This document shows positions 7,050 to 14,967 of a stretch of 21,942 bases of DNA, in pieces (position 1 is the first letter of the stretch; every line of letters begins with the position of its first letter). The position numbers and the translations under genes were made by a program. The DNA comes from Spirochaetaceae bacterium UBA6243 (lineage in GTDB: Bacteria > Spirochaetota > Spirochaetia > Treponematales > Rectinemataceae). The notes beneath the pieces are model-generated. The model did no database searches. It was not told the origin of the DNA and saw only the letters and a list, made by a program, of their open reading frames with translations. The stretch covers positions 1-21,942 of the forward strand of contig DJVZ01000061.1 of NCBI GenBank assembly GCA_002441395.1. Direction: 5' to 3'.

Positions 7050-8801
7050 TTATTGATAATCGAACAGGCTTCGAGAAACCTGTAGGATCCATTTTTCGAC
7101 TCTCGCTGAGTACTCGTTCTTGAAATCCTCGGGAAGGTCATAGAAGAATTCTCTGCCGTCCATCTGTCCCGTGCTGTCTTTTCGTCCCGGCATAGTGAAC
7201 TTGAACTCCTTAAAGAGGAAATCCTTCGGGTTAGGAGTCCCGTTTCCCCTGCGGTCGCGCGACGCGAGCAGTGCCGTCGCAAGTCCCGATCCTTCTGCGG
7301 CACATTTCCGGGCAAACTCCATGGTATCGTTCCACCACACCATGAACCGCTCACGGTCGTAGTCGAATAAGGTTTCGGCAAACACATCTCCGATACTGGG
7401 AGATATCTTGTAGTGAATCCTTCCACCGGTTGCGCGCCCAAATACATGTCGGGTTTCATCGGACAGATCATCTCCCGAGTGACAATCGAGCATGAGCCCA
7501 TACTGCTCGGCGATCGCGTGAAGGTTTCTGACGCGTCTGAAGAGCCCCTCCAGCCCGTCCGGCCCGCAGTAATCGGTCGTTTTTTCGATCCCGAAATTGG
7601 GCGCGACGTGGGTAAGCGACAATCCGCGTCGTTCGGCCTCGTTCAGTAGAAACAGCAGCTCCTCTTCACCCGTTATGATCTCGTGTGTATGGATTCCGGG
7701 AGGAACTTCATCGATCGTTAGTTCAAAATCGAACGGCTCTCCCTGCTTCATATCCCGTATGAGGTGGAAATACTTCTCGAGGAGCGACAAAGCTTCCCAA
7801 TATTTTCCTACCAGCCGCCCGAGCAGGGCCTCATCGAAACGATACTCGCGGCCATTGAACCAATATCTCTGCCGGTGCCACATGAGCACGTCTTTCCGGA
7901 GGGCGTCCTGCGGAATATGGCGATCGAGCAGTTCGGCTGCGCCGGAGAGAGAGGTCCGGAACATCGCCTGGTAATCGGCGATCTGAGAGATATCCATCGT
8001 GAAAAAAGAATAGTGGCGGGCCGCATTGAGAATCTTTTTCATCCGTTCGACCGACCGGACATCCGATTTGAGCTGGAGATGGTCCGCGTCCGCGCCGAAT
8101 ATTGGAAGGAAGTCGGAGGAGAGTGCCTCGAGCACGCCGTAGGTCCAGACTCCCTCGAAAGTTGCCCCTGTATACGCAGGAGGAACCTCGCCGAATCCGT
8201 ACAGATAACTCCTGTCGACAGCCTCGTTGGTCGAGACTTCCTGCAGCGTGCCGATTTCGCGCATCGAATTCTGGATAGAGTTGGCGGCAAACCCGCCGCT
8301 CTTCATGGATCGATAGACAGCGGGCCATGCCAGGGTGGAGTTCCTACTGCCGATCCCGATTCGGGGAACGCTGCCGAGCGCCCGAGGCCCCTTTAACGGA
8401 TTCAACCGGCGAATCAGCGTGTGGAGGGTTTCATACTCTGCCGCGTATAAGCTCACCGACATGGAATCATCACGAAAGACCGAATGGCTCCCGTCGAGCG
8501 CCTCGCCTGCTCCCGGAGCATAGATATGCAGGATAGCACGCTGCGAGTCGGGGAGGGTGGCCAGGAGACATATTCCGCCTTCGAAGGACATCGTAGAGGA
8601 AAGATAGAACGCCGCCCCTCGCTTCTGGACGATCCCTCCGGGTCTGCCATCGGCAAGCGATGCGCGGAGCGATGCCCATTCTGTGGCATCCATCTGTTTG
8701 AAGAGGCGTATCGCGGCAGGAATATCCCAGGTCGCGGTGTCCAGGATCGCCGGGTTTCTCACCGGATCGAGATATAACGTACCGATTTTGACGCTTTTCA
8801 T
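7050..8801 (-). CDS. uxaE: UxaE-like (tagaturonate epimerase family) TIM-barrel protein, first gene of the operon
   Basis: The protein has 583 residues and no signal peptide. Its C-terminal half carries blocks that I associate with the UxaE tagaturonate/fructuronate epimerase family: LTHVAPNFGIEK (396-407), LDCHSGDDLSDET (438-450) and RIHYKISPS (461-469), with His370 in the preceding THE motif. His and acidic residues in these strands are plausible metal ligands. Known UxaE proteins are, as I remember, shorter, so the N-terminal 300 or so residues may include an extension or a divergent region. UxaE interconverts D-tagaturonate and D-fructuronate in a bypass of classical hexuronate catabolism. 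Position as first gene before a TRAP carrier suggests that it handles the imported acid or its first product. The start is supported by AAAGGG upstream. Assignment is by motif memory, not by search. Confidence 0.6.
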   Translation of the reverse strand: MKSVKIGTLYLDPVRNPAILDTATWDIPAAIRLFKQMDATEWASLRASLADGRPGGIVQKRGAAFYLSSTMSFEGGICLLATLPDSQRAILHIYAPGAGEALDGSHSVFRDDSMSVSLYAAEYETLHTLIRRLNPLKGPRALGSVPRIGIGSRNSTLAWPAVYRSMKSGGFAANSIQNSMREIGTLQEVSTNEAVDRSYLYGFGEVPPAYTGATFEGVWTYGVLEALSSDFLPIFGADADHLQLKSDVRSVERMKKILNAARHYSFFTMDISQIADYQAMFRTSLSGAAELLDRHIPQDALRKDVLMWHRQRYWFNGREYRFDEALLGRLVGKYWEALSLLEKYFHLIRDMKQGEPFDFELTIDEVPPGIHTHEIITGEEELLFLLNEAERRGLSLTHVAPNFGIEKTTDYCGPDGLEGLFRRVRNLHAIAEQYGLMLDCHSGDDLSDETRHVFGRATGGRIHYKISPSIGDVFAETLFDYDRERFMVWWNDTMEFARKCAAEGSGLATALLASRDRRGNGTPNPKDFLFKEFKFTMPGRKDSTGQMDGREFFYDLPEDFKNEYSARVEKWILQVSRSLFDYQ

Positions 8802-8860
8802 TAGCGTTTACCCTTTCGCTCTCAAAATGAACTTATTTGGATAATATTTCGATATATTTT

Positions 8861-8889
8861 TAATCGTAGAGTGCATTATAGAGCGATTA
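8861..8889. promoter_or_regulatory. Inverted repeat over the transcription start (candidate operator)
   Basis: TAATCG at 8861-8866 is mirrored by CGATTA at 8884-8889, with a 17-nt spacer, overlapping the -10 box and start point of the operon promoter. A related TTTCGATA lies next to it at 8847-8854. The location suits a repressor, most simply the adjacent DeoR protein. Arms of only 6 bp in AT-rich DNA make this tentative. Confidence 0.35.
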
Positions 8890-8915
8890 TAAGGCATATT
8901 TTGTTCTATTGTCAA
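8886..8915 (-). promoter_or_regulatory. Sigma-70-type promoter of the uxaE-TRAP-GRE operon
   Basis: On the minus strand a perfect TTGACA (8915-8910) is separated by 18 nt from a perfect TATAAT (8891-8886). Transcription would start near 8879, leaving a leader of about 78 nt to the epimerase ATG. Confidence 0.75.
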
Positions 8916-8932
8916 TCAAATATTTACTATTA

Positions 8933-8970
8933 TTTTCGCCATCCTCCTATGCATGGAAAGAGGGCGAAAA
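8933..8970 (-). promoter_or_regulatory. Dyad downstream of the DeoR gene: terminator or operator
   Basis: TTTTCGCC (8933-8940) and GGCGAAAA (8963-8970) are perfect complements around a 22-nt loop that also contains short matching CCTCC/GGA segments. On the minus strand it lies about 46 nt after the DeoR stop and just upstream of the next promoter. It could end DeoR transcription weakly (AATAAT follows, not a T-run) or be a DeoR-binding dyad, since GCGAAAA also occurs in front of the DeoR gene. Confidence 0.4.
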
Positions 8971-9016
8971 ATGGAAGAGCCCACTAACGGATGACGGAAA
9001 CGGAAAAAATGAGGCG

Positions 9017-9802
9017 TTAGACCTGGGCGTAGATGATTTCGACTCCCAGCTTCTCCAGCCGGGACAAAGACTCTTTATCGTTTATGGGATAGGTGGTTAT
9101 GAGCTTGTTGATCTCTTCGAATCGGGCGAACTCGATGATCCGCGAGATAGAGAATTTGCTTGAGTCGACAACCGCGACGACCTGACGTGCCGCCCTCATC
9201 ATCTGCTGTTTGATGCTGCACTCGAAAGGCGAAGAGGTGGTGAAGCCCGAACCGCTCCGGACGCCACTGGCCCCGATAAAGCAGATGTCCACCTGGATTC
9301 CACGGAAATATGCCTCCGCGTCGGGGCCGATCAGCGCCATGTGCGCGGGCAGCACGATGCCGCCGGAGAGCCGTACCTCGATATCCTGGTTCGCAAAAAC
9401 GTAGGAGATGGGAATCGAGTTGGTGATCACCGTCAGCTGCTTCTTATTGAACAACTGCTGCGCGATGGCGAGCGTCGTGGTTCCCGAATCGAGGATGATC
9501 GCCTGATTGTCAGCGATCAGATCTCTTGCGGTCTTGGCGATGGCGATCTTCTCGGAGGTTTGCAATTCGCTTCTCTGAAAAAACGGAAGGACGATCGACT
9601 GGCTCTGTACAATCCGTGCTTCCCCCCTGGTACGCTGGATTTTTCCCGCCCTTTCAAGGACCGAGAGATCCCTGCGGATCGTGGCAGGGGTGACAGAAAA
9701 CCGGTTGATGAGTTCCGAAACCCGAATGATTTGCTCAGTCTGGAGCATTCGAACAATTTCCTGCTGTCGAAGGTAGTTCTTGATATCGGTAACCCTCCCC
9801 AT
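9017..9802 (-). CDS. DeoR-family transcriptional repressor
   Basis: From the ATG at 9802 the protein has 261 residues. The N-terminal winged helix-turn-helix is the classic DeoR pattern, RQQEIVRML then VSELINRFSVTPATIRRDLS and a GKIQRTRGEA wing. The C-terminal sensor domain has DSGTTTLAIAQQL, VITNSIPI and GASGV, with a DSSKF motif late in the domain; such domains bind phosphorylated sugars. The start is uncertain: no convincing ribosome-binding site precedes 9802, and an ATG at 9820 and a TTG at 9841 are in frame. It lies in the same direction as, and just before, the uxaE-TRAP-GRE operon, so it is the likely local repressor, relieved by a sugar-phosphate intermediate. Repeats in front of the gene suggest autoregulation. 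Confidence 0.93.
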   Translation of the reverse strand: MGRVTDIKNYLRQQEIVRMLQTEQIIRVSELINRFSVTPATIRRDLSVLERAGKIQRTRGEARIVQSQSIVLPFFQRSELQTSEKIAIAKTARDLIADNQAIILDSGTTTLAIAQQLFNKKQLTVITNSIPISYVFANQDIEVRLSGGIVLPAHMALIGPDAEAYFRGIQVDICFIGASGVRSGSGFTTSSPFECSIKQQMMRAARQVVAVVDSSKFSISRIIEFARFEEINKLITTYPINDKESLSRLEKLGVEIIYAQV

Positions 9803-9824
9803 GATCGTAGAAATGATCATGATC

Positions 9825-9893
9825 GTTATCGAAAAATTCAAGTTACGAACAAAATATTAGCGAAAATCAGTATATCGATATTAACGGAAAACG
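9825..9893 (-). promoter_or_regulatory. Promoter and repeat array upstream of the DeoR gene
   Basis: Four related direct repeats of the form TTANCGAAAA occur on the plus strand at 9826 (TTATCGAAAA), 9843 (TTACGAACAA), 9858 (TTAGCGAAAA) and 9881 (TTAACGGAAA). A candidate minus-strand promoter runs through them: TTTACG at 9897-9892, 17-nt spacer, TATACT at 9874-9869. Repeated TTTCG-type half sites are usual for DeoR-family operators, so this looks like an autoregulatory site. Confidence 0.5.
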
Positions 9894-9948
9894 TAAAGTG
9901 TTTTCTGGTTTAGCATCATGCGAATACCCTGCCCCGCTCTTCCTCGCT

Positions 9949-10047
9949 TTAGGGCGTGTCGGCCGCCGGCATCAGACGCCAAAGCCGGTTGCCGAGACGC
10001 TGACCAATAACTCCATATCCCGCGACTCCTACTTTTGCTTTCGCCAT
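9949..10047 (-). pseudogene. Truncated remnant of a type II GAPDH-like gene
   Basis: A strong ribosome-binding site (GAGGAGG) precedes an ATG at 10047 and 32 codons that start MAKAKVGVAGYGVIGQRL, a Rossmann GxGxxG nucleotide-binding loop. After that the sequence becomes unfamiliar (NRLWRLMPAADTP) and stops at 9949; such enzymes normally have more than 300 residues. The first 34 nt match the start of the gene at the left edge at 26 of 34 positions, and the encoded KVGVAGY is identical. I read it as the 5' stub of a second copy, cut by deletion or rearrangement after codon 18 or so. It lies 66 nt after iolE in the same direction and was probably the next gene of that operon. A functional 32-residue peptide seems unlikely. 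Confidence 0.7.
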
Positions 10048-10113
10048 AGAAGCCTCCTCAATACTCTCTCTGTGATGTGTCAGGGCGTCCCGTGGCAGTT
10101 CCGACAGCGCGCC

Positions 10114-11001
10114 TTAAATTCCCGCTTTTCCCCTAATGTAGCGGCGCGCGATCAGCGCATATTCCAGCGGATTGGCCACCGCGGGGTCCTGCTCGGCCTC
10201 GACGACCCACCATCCCGCATAGCCCGCGCTTTTCAGCGTTTCAAACACGGGGGTGAAATCCAGACCGCCGTCCCCGGGTACCGTGAACGCGCCATTGCGA
10301 ACCGCCTGCAGAAAACTCCATTTTTCGCGCTTGGCCTTTTCGAGCATATCGAAGCGGATGTTCTTGAGGTGCACGTGTTTGATGCGCTTTACGTATTTTT
10401 TCAGGATCGCCAGATGGTCCTCTCCGGAAAACACGAGGTGCCCCGTGTCGTACAGGAGCCCGACAAGCTCGGGATCGGTCATTTCCATGAAGCGATCGAT
10501 CTCTTCGGTGGTCTGGACACCTGTGCCCATGTGATGATGGTAGGTGAGCTGCATGCCCTTCTGCTTTGCGATGGCGCCGAGGTGGTTGAGCCCGTCGGTG
10601 AGGCGCTTCCATTCATCGTCGGTGAAACGGGGCTTCGCGTCGAAGACAGGCAGAGGCTTTCCCTGTATGGAATTGCCCTGCTCGGCCGCGCCGATCACCC
10701 GCGCCCCCACCGCATACAGAAAATCGCATTGTTGCACAAACTCGTGCTCGACTTCTTTGAGCGGCTTTGTCGTCAAAAATGAGGAAAACCACGCATTGCA
10801 TATCGTAAGCCCGCGCAGTTTCAGTGCCTTGTTGAGCTTCTCAGGATCGTGCGGGTATTTATTGCCGACCTCACTGCCCTCAAACCCCGCGAGGGCCATC
10901 TCCGACACACATTGTTCGAAAGGAATCTCTCCGCCGAGTTCCGGCATGTCGTCGTTGGTCCAGCCAATCGGGGCGATGGCCAGCCGAATTGTCTTTTCCA
11001 T
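10114..11001 (-). CDS. iolE: Inosose dehydratase IolE
   Basis: The protein has 295 residues, the usual IolE length. It starts with the diagnostic APIGWTNDDMPELGGEIPF segment (residues 10-28), and has the xylose-isomerase-like TIM-barrel features YHHHMGTGVQT, LLYDTGHLVFSG and HVHLKN that supply metal-binding His and Asp residues. IolE dehydrates 2-keto-myo-inositol (scyllo-inosose) to 3D-(3,5/4)-trihydroxycyclohexane-1,2-dione, the substrate of IolD, whose gene lies 9 nt upstream. A GAGGAGG ribosome-binding site overlaps the end of iolD, indicating coupled translation. The enzyme is cytosolic. Confidence 0.96.
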   Translation of the reverse strand: MEKTIRLAIAPIGWTNDDMPELGGEIPFEQCVSEMALAGFEGSEVGNKYPHDPEKLNKALKLRGLTICNAWFSSFLTTKPLKEVEHEFVQQCDFLYAVGARVIGAAEQGNSIQGKPLPVFDAKPRFTDDEWKRLTDGLNHLGAIAKQKGMQLTYHHHMGTGVQTTEEIDRFMEMTDPELVGLLYDTGHLVFSGEDHLAILKKYVKRIKHVHLKNIRFDMLEKAKREKWSFLQAVRNGAFTVPGDGGLDFTPVFETLKSAGYAGWWVVEAEQDPAVANPLEYALIARRYIRGKAGI

Positions 11002-11010
11002 AGAACCTCC

Positions 11011-12876
11011 TCAGAATTTGCGAGCCTTTTTCAGTTCATCCTTCATTTCTCGTGCGGCCCGGACCACCTGTGGGTTGGCCGACACTTCCGCGGTTCCGAC
11101 GCGCCACCAGGACTCGTACCCTTGCGTCATAGACTTGGGCGAAACCCGCGCGTGGATGACGACCGGTCTTTTCGCGCGCAGGGCGCGACGGACGGCCTTT
11201 CTGAATTCTTCAACCGTACGTGCTCTGAGGCCGAGCGCCCCCCAGCTCTCCGCGTTCTTGGCGAAGTCGACGGGCACCTGGTCTCCCGCAAGGAGGCCGG
11301 TCTCGGGATCCCGGGCGCGCCACTCGTTCGCGAAGTGCGCGATGCCCTGGCTGTGCTGAAGGTTGTCGATGCACTGGAAGCCCGAGTTGTCGCAGACCAC
11401 CACGATGATCTTTTTGCCTTCCTGGACCGCGGTGAGCAGTTCGGTGTGGAGCATGGTATAGGCCCCGTCCCCCACGATGGCGACGCACTCGCGTTCAGGC
11501 ATCGCCAGTTTGCAGCCGAGCGTGGCGGCAATCTCGTAGCCCATGCACGAGAAGCCATATTCCATGTGATACGTGCCCGCGACGCGCGTGCGCCACGTCC
11601 TCTGCATATCGCTCGGGATGGAGCCTGAGCCCGAGACGACGACCGCGTTTTTCGGCAGAAGCACATCATTGAGCTCGCCGATGACGCGAATCTGACTCAA
11701 GCCAGCCGGATCTTCCTGGGTATAGAGCGAATCGACTTCGCGCGACCATTCTTCGCGAGCCCTTGCGATGGCTTCGCCCCAGTTTGCGTGGTAGCCGGCG
11801 GCTCCGAGCGCGCGGCCGACCGCCGCGAGCGTGAGCTTCGCGTCGGCGATGATGGGTTCGGCGTTCATCTTATAGGCATCGAAAGTCGCGATATTTATCG
11901 CAATGAATTTAACCCTGGGGTTCTGGAAGAGCCATTTCGAGCAGGTGGTGAAGTCGCCGAACCTTGTGCCGACGCCGATCACGAGATCGGCCTCTTTCGC
12001 GAGGCGGTTCGCGGCGAGGCTGCCCGTCACGCCGATGCCGGACAGGTTGCAGGGGTGGTCCCAGGGCACAGAGCCTTTGCCCGCCTGCGTCTCACCGAAG
12101 GGAACACCGAATTTTTTGCAGAAATCGGCGAGCGCGCGACCGGCCTCGGAATAGCGAACCCCGCCGCCGCAGATGATGTAAGGTTTTTTAGATGCTTTGA
12201 TGAGGTCCGCCACGCGGGAAGTCTGCGCGCTGGTCGGCGGGCGCCGCTCAATGTGGTGTATCCGCTGGTCGAAGAACTCGACAGGATAATCGTATGCTTC
12301 GCCCTGAACGTCCTGCGGGAGCGCGATGGTCACCGCGCCGCCCTGCGCCGGGTCCGTGAGCACGCTCATTGCGTGAAGAAAGGCCGTCATGACCTGCTCC
12401 GGCCTCGTGATCCGGTCGAAGTACCGGCTTACGGGACGGAAGGCGTCATTGGCACTGATCGTGTAGTCGTGCGGCACTTCGAGCTGCTGAAGGACCGGGT
12501 CGGGCTGGCGGTCGGCGAATACGTCGCCTGGAAGAAAAAGTACGGGTATATGATTGACGGTCGCGGTTCCGGCTGCCGTCACCATGTTGAGCGCGCCGGG
12601 GCCGATGGAGCTCGTGACCGCCATGATTTTTCGGCGATTGTTCTGCTTCGCGTAGCCGATGGCGACATGGCCGGCGCCCTGTTCGTTTTTTGCCTGAATG
12701 AAGGTAAGGCCATGGCCGGGAGCGGCGAGCGCTTCTCCAAGTCCGACTACGACGCCATGCCCGAAGATGCCAATAACGCCGCCGACAAATTTCTCGACTT
12801 TTCCGTCGAATTCCACAAACTGATTGTCAAGGAATTTTACAATGGCCTGGCCAACGGTCAATCGAACTGTTTCCAT
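11011..12876 (-). CDS. iolD: 3D-(3,5/4)-trihydroxycyclohexane-1,2-dione hydrolase IolD
   Basis: This 621-residue thiamin-diphosphate enzyme opens the ring of the dione made by IolE, giving 5-deoxy-D-glucuronate. The N-terminal pyrimidine-binding domain holds the catalytic Glu65 in QAKNEQGAGHVAIGYAK. The central domain is Rossmann-like. The C-terminal pyrophosphate-binding domain has the GDG motif at 469-471 with its partner Asn497 in VVCDNSGFQ. The long N-terminal stretch with FVGGVIGIFGHGVVVGLGEAL is specific to IolD among ThDP enzymes. The ATG at 12876 has an AGAGG ribosome-binding site. It sits between iolB and iolE; the 93-nt gap to iolB contains a strong hairpin. Confidence 0.96.
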   Translation of the reverse strand: METVRLTVGQAIVKFLDNQFVEFDGKVEKFVGGVIGIFGHGVVVGLGEALAAPGHGLTFIQAKNEQGAGHVAIGYAKQNNRRKIMAVTSSIGPGALNMVTAAGTATVNHIPVLFLPGDVFADRQPDPVLQQLEVPHDYTISANDAFRPVSRYFDRITRPEQVMTAFLHAMSVLTDPAQGGAVTIALPQDVQGEAYDYPVEFFDQRIHHIERRPPTSAQTSRVADLIKASKKPYIICGGGVRYSEAGRALADFCKKFGVPFGETQAGKGSVPWDHPCNLSGIGVTGSLAANRLAKEADLVIGVGTRFGDFTTCSKWLFQNPRVKFIAINIATFDAYKMNAEPIIADAKLTLAAVGRALGAAGYHANWGEAIARAREEWSREVDSLYTQEDPAGLSQIRVIGELNDVLLPKNAVVVSGSGSIPSDMQRTWRTRVAGTYHMEYGFSCMGYEIAATLGCKLAMPERECVAIVGDGAYTMLHTELLTAVQEGKKIIVVVCDNSGFQCIDNLQHSQGIAHFANEWRARDPETGLLAGDQVPVDFAKNAESWGALGLRARTVEEFRKAVRRALRAKRPVVIHARVSPKSMTQGYESWWRVGTAEVSANPQVVRAAREMKDELKKARKF

Positions 12877-12890
12877 AGCAACCTCTTTTC

Positions 12891-12914
12891 CGGTGCGCCC
12901 GCTGGGGCGCGCCG
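12891..12914 (+). terminator. Hairpin plus T-run in the iolB-iolD gap
   Basis: CGGTGCGCCC (12891-12900) and GGGCGCGCCG (12905-12914) form a 10-bp stem around the tetraloop GCTG, and the plus strand continues AATTTTTT. In plus-strand RNA the single mismatch is a G-U pair, so the form is that of an intrinsic terminator for antisense transcription. On the operon transcript the stem has one C-A mismatch and stands just before the iolD ribosome-binding site, where it might instead tune iolD translation. Confidence 0.45.
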
Positions 12915-12969
12915 AATTTTTTCCTTAAAGTAGTGTACAAGAAGAGTGGATTGGGCGGGCGGCGCTGTT

Positions 12970-13854
12970 TTAGCGTCCCGTTCGCTTCATGTCCCAAATT
13001 TTCGCCCCCGGCTGATCGACCCATACATGATCCGGATTGAATTCCGGCGAAATGTAGGGATTCCCCTCGATATGGCGAATAACCCAGAGGTACCACATCG
13101 TGTACCCTGGGGCGGCGACCTGAGGATGGTCCTTATTGTCCGTAATGAGGAGCGTGTCCCGATCGTGCAGCTGATACGCCTCCGTCCCCAGCGCCGTCAT
13201 GCCGAAGCCCTGAGAAGGGAAGAACCGATAGTGGTAAATTTCAGGCTGAGGATGATGGTGCGAGGGGTAGCTCGACCAGCGGCCCGGCAGGTTGATGTCT
13301 TCGCCAAGGACGAGGTTGGACCAGGGGGCATTGTTCTTGTTGAATACGGTGCGGACAATGCGTGTGCCCGTTCCCTGCATCGTGCCTTCATTGCGATACT
13401 CGACCTGGCACTCATATGGAAGGTAGAGCCGGGGCGCGAAGCGTGTCCCGTTGACCGTGGCGGTGATATAGAGCAAGGCCCGTTCCGAGAGTGCCTTGAC
13501 CGCGACATCTGTTCCCGCGGGCAGGTGCAGAACGGCGGGGTTCTCTTCTAGAAGGCTGACGCGCGAGGCGCGGATTCGCGTTCCTTTTTCCGCAAGCGAC
13601 TCGACCGAGACCGGGGAGCGGTCCGGGGTCCTGCCTTCGCCTGCGCCGATCCATTCGACCTTTTCGCCGACCATTATCTCGACAGAGCCTTCCGCGAGGA
13701 GCAGCGCCCGTTCATCCTTCGAATTCGAGCGCCAGATGGCCCCCTCTTTCAGGCTCAAGGAGGCGAAGTCCATCATCATGTTCGCTTTTTCACTGTCCCT
13801 CAGCACAAGGAGCTCGTAGCCATCTGCGTAATCTCCTGAATGATGTAGTACCAT
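12970..13854 (-). CDS. iolB: 5-deoxy-glucuronate isomerase IolB
   Basis: The protein has 294 residues. The signature SSYPSHHHPQPEIYHYRF (194-211) carries the histidines and glutamate of the cupin metal site, and the flanking NLPGRWSSYP and DHPQVAAPGYTMWYLW segments are also typical of IolB. It converts 5-deoxy-D-glucuronate from IolD into 2-deoxy-5-keto-D-gluconate, the substrate of the IolC kinase, which is not encoded in this window. The ATG lies 7 nt after the iolG stop with only a weak GAGCGG ribosome-binding site, so translation may depend on coupling to iolG. Confidence 0.96.
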   Translation of the reverse strand: MVLHHSGDYADGYELLVLRDSEKANMMMDFASLSLKEGAIWRSNSKDERALLLAEGSVEIMVGEKVEWIGAGEGRTPDRSPVSVESLAEKGTRIRASRVSLLEENPAVLHLPAGTDVAVKALSERALLYITATVNGTRFAPRLYLPYECQVEYRNEGTMQGTGTRIVRTVFNKNNAPWSNLVLGEDINLPGRWSSYPSHHHPQPEIYHYRFFPSQGFGMTALGTEAYQLHDRDTLLITDNKDHPQVAAPGYTMWYLWVIRHIEGNPYISPEFNPDHVWVDQPGAKIWDMKRTGR

Positions 13855-13861
13855 ATGCCGC

Positions 13862-14881
13862 TCACATCACTTCGGATACTTTGACAGGACGATGCTCCGC
13901 GAGCGATTTTTTCGCCGCGAGTCCGATGGCGAGATCCATGAGTCCGTCATTGCCCGTAACCGGCGTCTCGGTTCCTGTTCTGATTGCTTCGAAGAATGCT
14001 TTCATCTCGGCGACAAAAGCTTCCCTGTAGCGTTCGAGGAAGAAATAGAGCGGCTTGTCGCCGTGGACGCCATTCGCGTCGCTTAGGCGGACTTGCGACG
14101 GGGTATCGTTTTCGGCCGCCGCGGCCCCGGCAGAGCCGAACACTTCAACCCGCTGATCGTAGCCGTAGACGGCCTTGCGAGAATTGTCGATGACGCCGAG
14201 CGCGCCGTTCGCGAATTTGAGCGTGATGATTGCGGTGTCGACATCGCCGGCCGCCCCGATTTCCGGATCGACGAGCACCGCTCCCGCCGCGTACACTTCC
14301 TCCACTTCGCTGCCCGCCTGGAATCTGGCCATGTCGAAGTCATGGATGGTCATGTCGAGGAAGATGCCGCCCGAAACCTTGACATACGCGGGGGGAGGGG
14401 GCGCCGGATCGCGGGAAGTGATTTTTACAAGCTGGACCTGACCTACCGAGCCCGATTTCGCCAGTTCCCGGACGTGCGCGAAGTTGTGGTCGAAGCGGCG
14501 GTTGAAGCCGATCTGCAGCCGGACTCCGGCCTTCTTGACCGCGGCGAGGGCGGCCTTGACCTTCTCGATGGTGAGATCCACGGGTTTTTCGCAGAATATG
14601 TTCTTGCCCGCCTGCGCCGCCTTGATGATGTAATCGGCGTGCGTGTCGGTCGAAGAGCAGATCATCACCACGGAGATTTCCGGATCGCTCAGAATGTCTT
14701 CGGCGTTTTTGCTGACATTGGGAATGCCCATGCTTTTTACCCAGCTTTCGATTTCCGGTGTGAGGTTTGCGTCCGCGACGGTCTTTACCCGGGCCTCCGG
14801 CATGTAGTAGACGATGTTCGAAATGTGAAGCTTGCCGATCCGTCCCGCGCCGATGACTCCGACAGTGATTTTATTTGCCAT
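13862..14881 (-). CDS. iolG: Inositol 2-dehydrogenase IolG (Gfo/Idh/MocA family)
   Basis: From the ATG at 14881, preceded by AAAGGAG, the protein has 339 residues; an in-frame ATG 12 codons earlier lacks such a site. The N-terminal Rossmann loop is VGVIGAGRIGKLH, and the catalytic Lys99 lies in the EKP motif (98-100). The substrate-side Asp176 and His180 come from LDMTIHDFDMARF, and IGFNRRFD precedes the C-terminal sheet domain. This pattern matches inositol dehydrogenases, which oxidise myo-inositol to scyllo-inosose with NAD+. The related scyllo-inositol dehydrogenases are hard to exclude, but the iol context favours IolG. Confidence 0.9.
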   Translation of the reverse strand: MANKITVGVIGAGRIGKLHISNIVYYMPEARVKTVADANLTPEIESWVKSMGIPNVSKNAEDILSDPEISVVMICSSTDTHADYIIKAAQAGKNIFCEKPVDLTIEKVKAALAAVKKAGVRLQIGFNRRFDHNFAHVRELAKSGSVGQVQLVKITSRDPAPPPPAYVKVSGGIFLDMTIHDFDMARFQAGSEVEEVYAAGAVLVDPEIGAAGDVDTAIITLKFANGALGVIDNSRKAVYGYDQRVEVFGSAGAAAAENDTPSQVRLSDANGVHGDKPLYFFLERYREAFVAEMKAFFEAIRTGTETPVTGNDGLMDLAIGLAAKKSLAEHRPVKVSEVM

Positions 14882-14967
14882 GATGTGTATCTCCTTTCTG
14901 CAAAAAAATTGCCACATGCCGGCGAAGCGCCTTGGCGCGCCACGCCAGACAAAGTGTCGTGCTTTTC

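Noticed and set aside
10048..10113. Terminator after iolE
   Set aside because: Only a short imperfect TGTCAGG/CCGACA pairing is present, with no T-run; not enough to call.
11788..12933. Plus-strand open frame of 381 codons opposite iolD
   Set aside because: The minus-strand frame is an unmistakable IolD with ThDP motifs; the plus-strand product is Arg/Gly-rich without domain features.
14882..14967. Palindrome GGCGCGCC between iolI and iolG as a regulatory site
   Set aside because: An 8-bp GC palindrome is common in GC-rich DNA and has no promoter or second copy in a similar position that supports function.
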